Below are positions 44,705-53,008 of a stretch of DNA of 64,000 nucleotides, in pieces (the stretch's first letter is position 1; each line of letters opens with the position of its first letter). The notes beneath the pieces are model-generated. The model was not told the origin of the DNA. It searched no databases and worked only from the letters and a program-made list of their open reading frames with translations. Source of the DNA: Telluribacter humicola (GTDB lineage Bacteria > Bacteroidota > Bacteroidia > Cytophagales > Spirosomataceae); NCBI RefSeq assembly GCF_017355935.1, contig NZ_JAFIQT010000001.1:806001-870000 (forward strand). The letters are read 5' to 3'. The position numbers and the translations under genes are program-made.

Positions 44705-45493
44705 ATGAATCTTGATCTTTCTGGTAAAACAGCCCTTGTTTGCGGCAGTACCCAGGGAATAGGCTACGCTTCGGCCGTAGAATTGGCTCTGTTGGGTGCC
44801 AATGTTACACTTATAGCCCGGAATGAACAAAAACTAGCGGAGGCTGTCGACACCCTGGATATATCGCGGGGGCAGCTTCATCGTTACGTTGTGGCAGATT
44901 TTGCCGATAGCGGGAACGTAAAAGAGGCCATTGATGGATACCTGAGGCTGGTGCCGGATGTACACATACTGGTCAATAATACAGGAGGACCATCGGGAGG
45001 ATCTATCATTGACGAAGCTCCGGAGAAATTCCTGAAAACCTTTGAGATGCACCTGATCAACAACCAGATCCTGACCCAGGCCGTAGTACCCAGTATGAAA
45101 CAGGCAGGTTTTGGCCGCATCGTCAATATTATCAGTACATCGGTGAAGCAACCCATAGTGGGGCTGGGCGTATCCAACACCATACGCGGAGCCGTAGCCA
45201 ACTGGTCCAAGACTCTCTCGCTGGAACTGGGCAAGTATGGTATCACAGTTAATAATGTATTACCGGGTTATACACGTACCAGCCGACTGGATGCGGTACT
45301 GGGTATGCGCGCCGAAGCACAAGGCAGAATGGTGGATGAAGTGGCTGCTCATATGGAGTCGGAGATACCGGTGGGCCGCTTCGCGGAGGCTGAAGAAGTG
45401 GCGGCTGCGGTGGCCTTTCTGTGTAGTCCGGCGGCAGCCAGCATCAGCGGTATCAATATACCCGTGGACGGTGGCAAAACAGGTAATCTATAA
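44705..45493 (+). CDS. Atypical short-chain dehydrogenase/reductase (BKR-like)
   Basis: A 262-residue SDR. The cofactor loop is 'CGSTQGIG' (residues 13-20) and the 'NNTGG' strand is present. At the active site S146 is retained, but the usual Tyr-x3-Lys is replaced by S157-N-T-I-R161. This fits a known subgroup of BKR-like SDRs that lack the full catalytic tetrad, so it may be inactive, regulatory, or use other chemistry. A strong hairpin terminator follows. Confidence 0.85.
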   Translation: MNLDLSGKTALVCGSTQGIGYASAVELALLGANVTLIARNEQKLAEAVDTLDISRGQLHRYVVADFADSGNVKEAIDGYLRLVPDVHILVNNTGGPSGGSIIDEAPEKFLKTFEMHLINNQILTQAVVPSMKQAGFGRIVNIISTSVKQPIVGLGVSNTIRGAVANWSKTLSLELGKYGITVNNVLPGYTRTSRLDAVLGMRAEAQGRMVDEVAAHMESEIPVGRFAEAEEVAAAVAFLCSPAAASISGINIPVDGGKTGNL

Positions 45494-45516
45494 ATTCCAC
45501 CGGCATTAGTAGTAGT

Positions 45517-45546
45517 ACGGCCCCTGGCGATATCGCCAGAGGCCGT
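45517..45546. terminator. Bidirectional hairpin terminator
   Basis: A 30-nt near-palindrome (ACGGCC..CTGGCGAT and its complement, one mismatch pair) lies between the convergent SDR gene and the membrane-protein gene. Confidence 0.75.
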
Positions 45547-45551
45547 AAACT

Positions 45552-45983
45552 TTATTTGGTAGCTTTTTTCTCTACATGCTCCAGGAAAGTGTCAGGCTCT
45601 TCGGTAGGTGCCTGCTCATAGCTTGGTTTGGTCTTGGTCATTAGTGCCAGACCTATACCGAGCACGCCCAGTGCGATCATGGGGTATTTTATCCGATTAT
45701 CCAATTTGGCTACATAGGGTACCGCCATCATCAGAGCACTTACCCCCAGGTCCATCGCCATGTGAGTTTTCATATCAATGGCCTTTACTGCTCCTGTCTC
45801 GTGGTTGGTCATAAGTCCCTGAGCCAGGATACCCGCACCAATTGTTGGCAGCAGCTTATTGGCCGTTCCCTGATTTTTCAGTCGACCATCGGTCATAGCT
45901 TTAAGCACCACGGGTGCCGCCATAAGAGCAGCACTGTATACCATATCCATGATACCATGTGCACGTGTTGGAATACGAATCAT
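45552..45983 (-). CDS. Small membrane protein, RxHx3D type (A)
   Basis: A 143-residue protein with about four hydrophobic helices and a charged tail. It begins 'IPTRAHGIMDMVYSAAL' and has a second 'MKTHMAMDLGVSALMM' block near residue 71, so it looks like an internal duplication of a His-Asp helix unit. The next gene upstream on the strand has the same pattern. Function unknown. Confidence 0.65.
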   Translation of the reverse strand: MIRIPTRAHGIMDMVYSAALMAAPVVLKAMTDGRLKNQGTANKLLPTIGAGILAQGLMTNHETGAVKAIDMKTHMAMDLGVSALMMAVPYVAKLDNRIKYPMIALGVLGIGLALMTKTKPSYEQAPTEEPDTFLEHVEKKATK

Positions 45984-46125
45984 AAGATGAATCTGTTTAA
46001 AAAGTTAATGGTGTGTTATAATAGCTTAGTGCTTGACCTGTTTCTGGTACTACTCAGAAAGTGGTCATGGAAGTAGAGAAAAAGATAATGCCAGCAGGAA
46101 TTGAGCGACTGATGGGATTAGTGGT

Positions 46126-46470
46126 TTAGTCACTACTACGGTAGTTGGTTAGCGCCCATACAACCAGAACAACTATCCCAAAGCCTAAGTAGAAGTTCTT
46201 TGCCAGGCTTTCCTCAAAATAAAATAGAGAGGCCAGTACGGCCAATATGCCTACTATTAACTCTACATAACCATGAATGGGGAAAGGGACGAGTTTGAAC
46301 ATACCACCTGGAAAGCGGGTCACGAGCGTAAGTACCAGATGTATTCCTCCCAGTACAAACGTGAAGGCCGATAGCGAAGAGTCCCAGCTGTACAAACCTG
46401 CCACAGACCAGAGCGAAACAACCAGCAGATAATCAAGAATAGCGTGGAATCGTGGAGATATAACCTTCAT
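46126..46470 (-). CDS. Small membrane protein, RxHx3D type (B)
   Basis: A 114-residue, four-helix membrane protein. It begins 'ISPRFHAILDYLLVVSLW' and has a second 'PIHGYVELIVGILAVLAS' block near residue 63, matching the layout of the neighbouring 143-residue protein 143 bp downstream. It may interact with that protein. Function unknown; it resembles SPW-repeat-like membrane proteins in form only. Confidence 0.65.
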   Translation of the reverse strand: MKVISPRFHAILDYLLVVSLWSVAGLYSWDSSLSAFTFVLGGIHLVLTLVTRFPGGMFKLVPFPIHGYVELIVGILAVLASLFYFEESLAKNFYLGFGIVVLVVWALTNYRSSD

Positions 46471-46567
46471 ATATCATTTTAATAGTGTGAGTTATAGCTT
46501 CCTTAACTCGCTGATGAAGGATTTAGTTATCGGAGTGTAGGGTGGGCGAGTTGTAGAAAGGAGTTTT

Positions 46568-46603
46568 AAAAAAACACCCGCAGATTCTTAGACCTGCGGG
46601 TGT
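46568..46603 (-). terminator. Terminator of the GH2 gene
   Basis: On the minus strand ACACCCGCAG (46603-46594) pairs with CTGCGGGTGT (46583-46574) over a 10-nt loop, then seven T residues. It begins 20 bp after the GH2 stop. Confidence 0.88.
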
Positions 46604-46622
46604 CTTCATTAAAAGCTACCTA

Positions 46623-48473
46623 TTACTTATTCATTTTCACCAGCGACTTGTCGTATAGCTTCTGGTGGACCTGGTGGAGCTTTTCCACGGGTACCTTCTG
46701 TACCTTCCGGTCATAGGTCATCAGGCCATTTACCTCTACTTCCACGTCGGTAGTCTGGGTGTAGATAGCAGCCGAAAGGCCGTCCTTGATCAGACCGGTT
46801 ATGTTATCAATAAAGGTTTTGTAGCGGTCAAACATCTCATCGGACGTCTTAAACGTCTGGTAACCCCAGTTGTTTTTCTGCTGCCAGGTGTGCCCTTCAA
46901 CGGGTAGACCCAGTCCACCGTATTCACCGAGTACCAGTACCTGCTTGGTACCAAACAACTCAGGGTCGGGCATGGCGGGTGCGGGGTAGTTGTGCAGATC
47001 GATCATGTGTCCTACCGGGAAGAAGTTACCCCCGCTGGCGCTGTTGACCAGGCGGGTAGGGTCGTACTGCATGGTCCAGTTGGTGATGTCTTTGGTCTTG
47101 AACTGTCCCCAGGCTTCATTGAATGGTACCCACACCACGATAGAAGGGAAGTTGTAGTTGGCATCCATGATGGCCTTCCACTCCGTGCGGAATATCTTTT
47201 CGGACTCCGGCGTACGATCTTTCTCGGTACCCAGTCCGGCTACCCCCGGGCGGGCTTCCCAGCGGTTGCCCATGTCGCCGCTTGGCATATCCTGCCATAC
47301 CAGCATACCCATCTTGTCGCAGTAGTAGTACCAGCGGGCAGGCTCTACCTTTACGTGCTTCCGGATCATGTTGAAGCCCATGTCTTTGGTCTTTTCGATG
47401 TCAAAGCGAAGTGCCTCGTCGGTAGGAGCCGTATAAAGGCCATCGGGCCACCAACCCTGATCGAGCGGGCCAAACTGGAATACAAACTGGTCGTTGAGCA
47501 GCATACGCTGGATACCCTGCGCATCGGGCTTTACGGATATCTTACGCATGCCGAAGTAGCTCTTGACCTCATCTATTACCTTGCCGTTGCGCACCAGCGA
47601 CACCGTCAGGTCGTATAGGAAAGGATTACTGGGTGACCACAACTTAGGCGAGCTGATTTGCAAAACGGCTTCTGAGCCAGGAGCTACCTCCTGCTGGGCT
47701 ACCTGAGTGGTACCGTCCATGGCCGTAATCCTAATGAGGTCGTTGGGCTCATCGTTGTGTCCCTGTACGGCTACCGTCAGAGTTTTGTTATCTATATTAG
47801 GAATATTTCTGATGTCGGAGATATAGCTGGTAGGTACTGTTTCCAGCCATACGGTCTGCCAGATACCCGTTACAGGGGTGTACCAGATACCGTGCGGATT
47901 TTTGATCTGCTTGCCGCGGGGCTGTGGGCCGTCGCTGCTGGGGTCCCACACCCGTACGGCGATCTGCTGATCCCCCTTCACCAGATGAGGCGTAATGTCA
48001 ATAGAGAACGGATCGTAGCCGCCCTGGTGGGAACCCGCCTTCTTGCCGTTAACGTATACATCGCACTGCCAGTCTACCGCCCCGAAGTGCAGAAGTACGT
48101 TCTGGTTTTTGAGCTTGTTTGGAAGCTTAACCGTCCGCTGGTACCACAGCACGCTGTCTTTACCTACGGTGCGGCCCACGCCCGACAGGGCCGACTCTAC
48201 CGCGTAGGGTACCAGTATTTTTCCTTCAAATGTAGCAGGCTTGGTCTGGTCCTGAGCACCGGCTTTGATAGCGTAGTCCCAGAGTCCGTTCAGGTTTTGC
48301 CAGTTGGCACGTACCATTTGCGGACGCGGATATTCAGGAAGCGGAGCCGCCGGATTAACCTGAGTAGCCCAGGTAGTGGATATCTTACCCTCTACCGGTT
48401 TCCAGTCCTGCGACTGGGCGGTGGCCAGCTGTATACTGCCAAACAGGATGAGGGCCAATAAGGATCTTTTCAT
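46623..48473 (-). CDS. Exported glycoside hydrolase family 2 protein
   Basis: A 616-residue GH2 enzyme with signal peptide (LLALILFGSIQLATAQ). Order: jelly-roll sugar-binding domain (about 45-215, 'NLNGLWDYAI', 'LHFGAVDWQCDVYVNGKKAG'), Ig-like domain (about 220-315), and TIM barrel (about 320-600). The acid/base Glu lies in 'VPFNEAWGQF' and the nucleophile Glu in 'LGEYGGLG'. Specificity (beta-galactosidase, glucuronidase or other) cannot be read. It is monocistronic, with its own terminator. Confidence 0.88.
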   Translation of the reverse strand: MKRSLLALILFGSIQLATAQSQDWKPVEGKISTTWATQVNPAAPLPEYPRPQMVRANWQNLNGLWDYAIKAGAQDQTKPATFEGKILVPYAVESALSGVGRTVGKDSVLWYQRTVKLPNKLKNQNVLLHFGAVDWQCDVYVNGKKAGSHQGGYDPFSIDITPHLVKGDQQIAVRVWDPSSDGPQPRGKQIKNPHGIWYTPVTGIWQTVWLETVPTSYISDIRNIPNIDNKTLTVAVQGHNDEPNDLIRITAMDGTTQVAQQEVAPGSEAVLQISSPKLWSPSNPFLYDLTVSLVRNGKVIDEVKSYFGMRKISVKPDAQGIQRMLLNDQFVFQFGPLDQGWWPDGLYTAPTDEALRFDIEKTKDMGFNMIRKHVKVEPARWYYYCDKMGMLVWQDMPSGDMGNRWEARPGVAGLGTEKDRTPESEKIFRTEWKAIMDANYNFPSIVVWVPFNEAWGQFKTKDITNWTMQYDPTRLVNSASGGNFFPVGHMIDLHNYPAPAMPDPELFGTKQVLVLGEYGGLGLPVEGHTWQQKNNWGYQTFKTSDEMFDRYKTFIDNITGLIKDGLSAAIYTQTTDVEVEVNGLMTYDRKVQKVPVEKLHQVHQKLYDKSLVKMNK

Positions 48474-48592
48474 ACGCGATACGCAATGTGTTTAGGATGA
48501 GGTGACCGGGCCTATGTCCCGTACTCTAAAAAGAAGATTTACCTCATTCCTAACTACAAGCTTCGCGAGATTTATATGAATGGTACTGGTAG

Positions 48593-49132
48593 CTACCCCC
48601 GCAGATCATCCGCATCGAACTTCACCGGCAGTAGATTAGAGATGGATTCGGAGACAATAACACCTCCATCGGGCCGCATCATTAGGAGGCGAATCGGCTG
48701 TTTTTGACGGTGTTCGTACTCGAGCAGTGACTGGCGGCAGGCCCCGCAGGGCGATACCGGTTTGTACTCCTCCTGCTGACTGGGCTGGGCCACACCTGGT
48801 CCAGCCAGACCGGGCCGGGCCTCGCCGGGCCGGGCTACCACCGCAATCGATTGGATCTGCTTGTCGGGGTAGTTAGCACCTACCCAGTAGATCACCGACT
48901 GCTCGGCGCAGGAGCCGGAGGGGAAGGCTGCGTTTTCCTGATTACCGGCTGTAAACACAGTACCGTCTTCGAGCAGGACGGCCGCTCCCACATGGAAGTT
49001 GGAGTAAGGAGCGTAGGACTTGCGGGTGGCCTGGCGGGCTGCTTCCATGAGCTGTTGTTCCGCTTCGGGTAGTTCTGATTCGGTAGGATATGAAGTCAGA
49101 CAAATATTCAGTTGGACTTTATTCACGTACAT
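48593..49132 (-). CDS. cdd: Cytidine deaminase with a pentapeptide-repeat insert
   Basis: A 179-residue cytidine deaminase (usual length about 130-160). Zinc ligands C75, C129 and C132 and catalytic E77 are in 'SGSCAEQSVIYW' and 'SPCGACRQ'. It converts cytidine to uridine in pyrimidine salvage. Between the two motifs, residues 100-119 carry a tandem five-residue repeat (ARPGE, ARPGL, AGPGV, AQPSQ) absent from ordinary family members. The catalytic core is otherwise intact. Confidence 0.9.
   Translation of the reverse strand: MYVNKVQLNICLTSYPTESELPEAEQQLMEAARQATRKSYAPYSNFHVGAAVLLEDGTVFTAGNQENAAFPSGSCAEQSVIYWVGANYPDKQIQSIAVVARPGEARPGLAGPGVAQPSQQEEYKPVSPCGACRQSLLEYEHRQKQPIRLLMMRPDGGVIVSESISNLLPVKFDADDLRG
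48776..48835 (-). repeat. 15-bp tandem repeat within cdd
   Basis: Four degenerate 15-bp units encode the pentapeptides in residues 100-119 of cdd. CCGGGCCGGGC occurs at 48810-48820 and again at 48825-48835. The period keeps frame. Confidence 0.7.
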
Positions 49133-49284
49133 GCGGATTAGTAGTACTACATAGTAAAAGGGACATTTTAACGACAGATCGTCTGTGAATGTTTAAAGCA
49201 ACCCGGTTTTGAGAAGGAATCCGGCCCAGTTTATGACAATTGCCAACTCATTGATATATTTAAGCTTGTAAACCCAGATTATTC

Positions 49285-49713
49285 ATGGAAAAAGAAATTA
49301 CAAAAAAGTACAGCAATGGAGAGGTGACCATTGTGTGGCAGCCGCATAAGTGTATTCATTCAACGCTCTGTTTCCGCGGACTTCCCGGAGTTTTTGATCC
49401 GCGCAACCGTCCCTGGGTCACCATCGATGGGGCCGAAACAGAATCGATCGTAGAACAGATTGATAAATGTCCGTCGGGAGCGCTTTCGTACTATATGAAC
49501 AGTAGTACTCTAGAGCCCATAACCATAGAAAACACGACTCTGGTAGAAGTACTTCCCAAAGGCCCGCTGCTGGTGTACGGTAACCTGAAAGTAAAGGATG
49601 CGGTAGGGCAGGAAGCAGATAAAAGCAAGGTAACTGCCTTTTGCCGCTGTGGCCAATCCCACAACAAACCCTACTGCGATGGCAGCCACTTGAAAGTTGA
49701 TTTTGAAGGCTAA
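49285..49713 (+). CDS. Fer4_19 + CDGSH iron-sulfur protein
   Basis: A 142-residue protein. Residues about 8-65 resemble the YjdI/Fer4_19 mono-cluster domain ('QPHKCIHSTLCFRGLPGVF', 'DKCPSGALSYY'). Residues about 108-140 form a CDGSH [2Fe-2S] motif, 'CRCGQSHNKPYCDGSH', with three Cys and one His. It probably works in electron transfer or cluster handling. The next gene starts 10 bp after its stop. Confidence 0.85.
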   Translation: MEKEITKKYSNGEVTIVWQPHKCIHSTLCFRGLPGVFDPRNRPWVTIDGAETESIVEQIDKCPSGALSYYMNSSTLEPITIENTTLVEVLPKGPLLVYGNLKVKDAVGQEADKSKVTAFCRCGQSHNKPYCDGSHLKVDFEG

Positions 49714-49723
49714 CTGCTGGACA

Positions 49724-50260
49724 ATGAAAAGATATATACCCTGGTGTCTGGGACTTTTGATGGCTTGCTCGGGCGATGATCCGGTTGAACCTACGGTATA
49801 TGATGTACCGAAGGTGGTGGAAAAGTACGTTCAAAGTTTTGTGGAAGAGGGGCAGAAGCGAGGCATAGATATCAAACTGGAAAACCTCATTGTGGAGATC
49901 AAGGCTACCGGTGCTACTTCAGGAGATGAGTGCGGTAGTTGTACGCAGGCAGGTACTAATGGTCAGCGCAAGATCACTCTGGTAGAAACCGGTCTTTGCT
50001 GGGGAACTACCATCGAACAGAACCGCGAGGCTTTGGTATTTCATGAACTGGGGCACTGCCTGCTCCAGCGCGACCACCGCGACGACCTGCTGCCCGGTGG
50101 CGCTCCGGTCAGCCTCATGAATTCCCGGGCCGTAGGCTTCTACGAAGCATGTGCCTACCCCATAGGTAACGAGGACGAATGCGACAAACGCTACCGCCGT
50201 ACCTACTACCTCGACGAACTCTTCAATGCCAAAGTACCTGCCCCGGACTGGGCCAGGTAA
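49724..50260 (+). CDS. Putative metallopeptidase lipoprotein
   Basis: A 178-residue lipoprotein from the ATG at 49724, with lipobox Cys C15 (LLMAC). The zinc motif is 'HELGHCLLQRDH': H107, E108 and H111 with D117 or H118 as third ligand, like a metzincin site in which the Gly is lost. A possible Met-turn is 'SLMNS'. Two Cys pairs may form disulfides (DECGSC). It follows the CDGSH gene by 10 bp but no link in function is evident. Confidence 0.75.
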   Translation: MKRYIPWCLGLLMACSGDDPVEPTVYDVPKVVEKYVQSFVEEGQKRGIDIKLENLIVEIKATGATSGDECGSCTQAGTNGQRKITLVETGLCWGTTIEQNREALVFHELGHCLLQRDHRDDLLPGGAPVSLMNSRAVGFYEACAYPIGNEDECDKRYRRTYYLDELFNAKVPAPDWAR

Positions 50261-50344
50261 CCTCACAAGCGCCTGTGGCTGCTAGTAAGTACCATCGATG
50301 CGGGTGCAGATCTGTCAGAGAGTACCCCTTAGTGGAGACAGGTA

Positions 50345-51253
50345 CTAAGGGCGAGTAGCAAGTACTTCCCTTACAGATGTCCACCGGATACCTGGGTAGC
50401 GGTTGTTGTCGAGCGGTTCCAGTTTGGCTTGCCCGCTTAGCATATTGCGCAGGTACTGCATCCCCTGCCAGGGTGGGAAAACATCGTCGTTTTTGGGCAT
50501 GACTGCACGGGTTACTTTGATCATAGTGTCCAGCGTTTGGAGCCCTCCGACGCGAAATAGGCGAAATTCCTTTCCAGTCGCTTCACTGGCCGCTTCTCTT
50601 AGTCCGCGGGGGCTAAGTACATCACCAGCAACGCGGAGGTACCGGGGAGTAGTAGCGTCAAGGGCGGCAGCAGCGGTGTACTGAGCCGTATTCTCCGTAG
50701 TAGTGAAGTCCAGCGGCTGGTCGGCATTGCCCCAGTAGACCACCCGGTTGAGCGGGAAAAGAATAACCGGTGCCTGGCCAGTCAGCAGGTCGGTAAACAT
50801 ACCGTTAAGAACCGATGTGGCGGCGATGGGTGCCTTATCGAGGCGCTCCCGAAACGCCTGGCGAAGGTCGAGGTTACGGTTAGTCCCGGGAGGTAGCCCG
50901 GTGTAGTCAATGGCGTAGTCAGAGGGAATAAAGCGGGGAACACTGGCTTCAACCGCCGCCTGGAGCAAGGCCGTTTGGGCGTCTACAATCACCTCCCGTA
51001 GTCCTGACAGCGCCGATACTACGCAGTCGGCACCCATACAAGCGGTAACCAGCCCGGAAGTACTGCTGAAGTCAACCTCAACGATCGAAGCCCCCAGTTG
51101 TCGCAACGCTTCAACAGCCTTGCCGGTACTTCCGGGACGGACAATAGCCCTTACCTGGGCTCCCTGTTGAAGTAGTGACCGGGCTATGCGCCCACCCAGA
51201 TCACCAGTGGCTCCCGCCAGTACTATTGTTTTATTCTCACCAGCTACAGCCAT
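50345..51253 (-). CDS. NmrA/isoflavone-reductase-like NAD(P)-binding protein
   Basis: A 302-residue atypical SDR of the NmrA type. The cofactor loop is 'LAGATGDLGGRIARSLL', followed by 'RAIVRPGSTG' and 'ADCVVSALSGLREV'. 'FIPSDYAIDY' is the usual mid-chain block. It may reduce quinones or aromatic alcohols or act as a redox sensor. It is cytosolic and monocistronic. Confidence 0.8.
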   Translation of the reverse strand: MAVAGENKTIVLAGATGDLGGRIARSLLQQGAQVRAIVRPGSTGKAVEALRQLGASIVEVDFSSTSGLVTACMGADCVVSALSGLREVIVDAQTALLQAAVEASVPRFIPSDYAIDYTGLPPGTNRNLDLRQAFRERLDKAPIAATSVLNGMFTDLLTGQAPVILFPLNRVVYWGNADQPLDFTTTENTAQYTAAAALDATTPRYLRVAGDVLSPRGLREAASEATGKEFRLFRVGGLQTLDTMIKVTRAVMPKNDDVFPPWQGMQYLRNMLSGQAKLEPLDNNRYPGIRWTSVREVLATRP

Positions 51254-51419
51254 GCTTTTGTTTTATAGTCTGAACCACAACAGTAGGGTGAAGGCAAATG
51301 TTAAGGAGGCATACCTAAGGCTTACCGGCAGCCAGGCAGCTGGGATCAGCAACTGACAGCTTACCGGGAGCAGGTCTGGGATAAGAGGCATGGACTGTAT
51401 CAGTCCAGGCGGAGAGGCA

Positions 51420-52334
51420 CTACTTGTCGCTCTTTTGTTTTAGCAGTTCGTAATCCTGCAGTACCAGTTTGATACTCGCAACCAGCAACTCCGGATCATC
51501 GTAGTGGACAAAATGCCCGGCATCGCCACTATAGAACAGCATTCCCTTATCCACTGATTGGACTACATCCATCCACCGGCCCCCCCTGACCCTCATTTTC
51601 GATCTGAATTTTGCTATATTTTCCGGAGTGCGGGAATCCTCGGGAGCATCAAACCGGCCACCCGTGATGATATGGACCGGAATATTGGGAAGCGGGCTTT
51701 CCGTTATCTCCTTAAATTCCGTTTTTCGCAAGTCAGCCAGTACTATTCCTTCTTCTTTAATTGACGGGGGCGCATCCCGATTTCTGTCTTCCAGGAAAGA
51801 TACGATTCCTGCGACTTCTTTATCAATGCGGGCCTCATCCCATCCCAAAGGCTTATAGTAGTCCCGCTTATTCTGATGATTTTCGGTAAAATCAGCCGGG
51901 TCAATAATGACAAGTCCTGCCAGTACCTCAGGAAAGTATACCGCAAAGCCACGTACATACATACCTCCCAGCGAATGTCCCACCAGTATATAAGGGGGCT
52001 TTATTTCTAGCTGGTTAAGTACTTTAATCAGCTTATCGGATACATTTTTGATAGTGGGCATCTCATTATCCGGCTCCGACTCACCTATGCCGGGCCTGTC
52101 ATACGTAATTAGTGGCGCCAGCTCAGATACCCCTTTCAGCACTCGGTCCCAGTTATCCATAGGAGTACCGTATCCACTTTCAAATACCACTACCGGCTGT
52201 CCTTCCTTACGTTTTTCCAGTCCGATGGTATTAATCATTATTCTGGTGCCATCAATGCTGATCGCTCTTTTTTGAGAGTGGGCGCATAGGCTTAGTAAAA
52301 GTGCGGCTGTGAGTACTACGAGTTTTTTCATCAT
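51420..52334 (-). CDS. Exported alpha/beta hydrolase
   Basis: A 304-residue hydrolase with signal peptide (KLVVLTAALLLSLCAHS). The nucleophile Ser is in 'LVGHSLGGMYV', the acid probably in 'IIDPADF' or 'ITGGRFDAPED', and the His in 'GDAGHFVHYDD'. Oxyanion region 'VFESGYGTPMDNW'. An esterase or peptidase acting in the periplasm is likely; the substrate is unknown. A 7-bp hairpin lies at 51391-51407 past the stop. Confidence 0.85.
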   Translation of the reverse strand: MMKKLVVLTAALLLSLCAHSQKRAISIDGTRIMINTIGLEKRKEGQPVVVFESGYGTPMDNWDRVLKGVSELAPLITYDRPGIGESEPDNEMPTIKNVSDKLIKVLNQLEIKPPYILVGHSLGGMYVRGFAVYFPEVLAGLVIIDPADFTENHQNKRDYYKPLGWDEARIDKEVAGIVSFLEDRNRDAPPSIKEEGIVLADLRKTEFKEITESPLPNIPVHIITGGRFDAPEDSRTPENIAKFRSKMRVRGGRWMDVVQSVDKGMLFYSGDAGHFVHYDDPELLVASIKLVLQDYELLKQKSDK

Positions 52335-52586
52335 TAGCAGTTTTATCCATGTAAGGTCCTACGGCAGTTTTTATCACTAATAGTTCCCATACCGTAGCTG
52401 AGGGGCTACTAAATAATGGATTCGTTGTAGGTAGTATACAAGGGTTAAATTATTTAGACAGAACCGCTACGAAATATAGGCATACTCTAAATAAAATGTT
52501 TCTTTGCCGTAGATGTTCTTTGGCAATACCAGAGGCAACTGTGTCATTTTACTATACCAATCAACAAACTAACCATTTTAGCGACC

Positions 52587-52865
52587 ATGAAAACCTTTCA
52601 CCTCTCTATCGACCTCAAATCATTTTTTATGGGTGCCCTTACCCTGGGAGGTATTCTGCTACTGGCCAACTTCACACCTGTCGAGAAAGCTAAACCTGAG
52701 TCTGACATTATAGATACCCGTCGTTTCCAGGTTGTAGCCGGTGAGCGAGAAACTATTATCCTGGATACCCAGACCGGACGTTTCATTGTTTCACCGGGTT
52801 ATATCGGGCAACCCCGCTGGGTGAACGGAGATTTTGAAGAACTACAGAAGCGGGAGAGGAAGTAG
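52587..52865 (+). CDS. Small hypothetical protein with one membrane helix
   Basis: A 92-residue protein: a short N-terminus, one hydrophobic helix (about 13-30, FFMGALTLGGILLLANF), then a soluble part with 'RRFQVVAGERETIILDTQTG' and 'PRWVNGDFEEL'. It looks like a conserved Bacteroidota small protein, but I know no function. A strong palindromic terminator follows. Confidence 0.6.
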   Translation: MKTFHLSIDLKSFFMGALTLGGILLLANFTPVEKAKPESDIIDTRRFQVVAGERETIILDTQTGRFIVSPGYIGQPRWVNGDFEELQKRERK

Positions 52866-52948
52866 GGAAAGTACTTCATCCCTGGGCGGTGGTGGCACCG
52901 GCTATGGAGAAGATTATGAAGATATTTGAATCTTATCTATAGTTGAAA

Positions 52949-52988
52949 AAACAAATAGCCGCCACTTTAAAGTGGCGGCTATTTGTTT
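52949..52988. terminator. Perfect 40-bp palindromic terminator
   Basis: 20-bp arms at 52949-52968 and 52969-52988 are exact reverse complements with no spacer; A-runs and T-runs at the ends allow action in both directions for the convergent small-protein and PIG-L genes. Confidence 0.8.
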
Positions 52989-53008
52989 AAAAGGTAATTA
53001 TCTAAAGT

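Noticed and set aside
47757-48461. 234-codon plus-strand frame opposite the GH2 gene
   Set aside because: Antisense to a well-supported glycosidase; no family resemblance.
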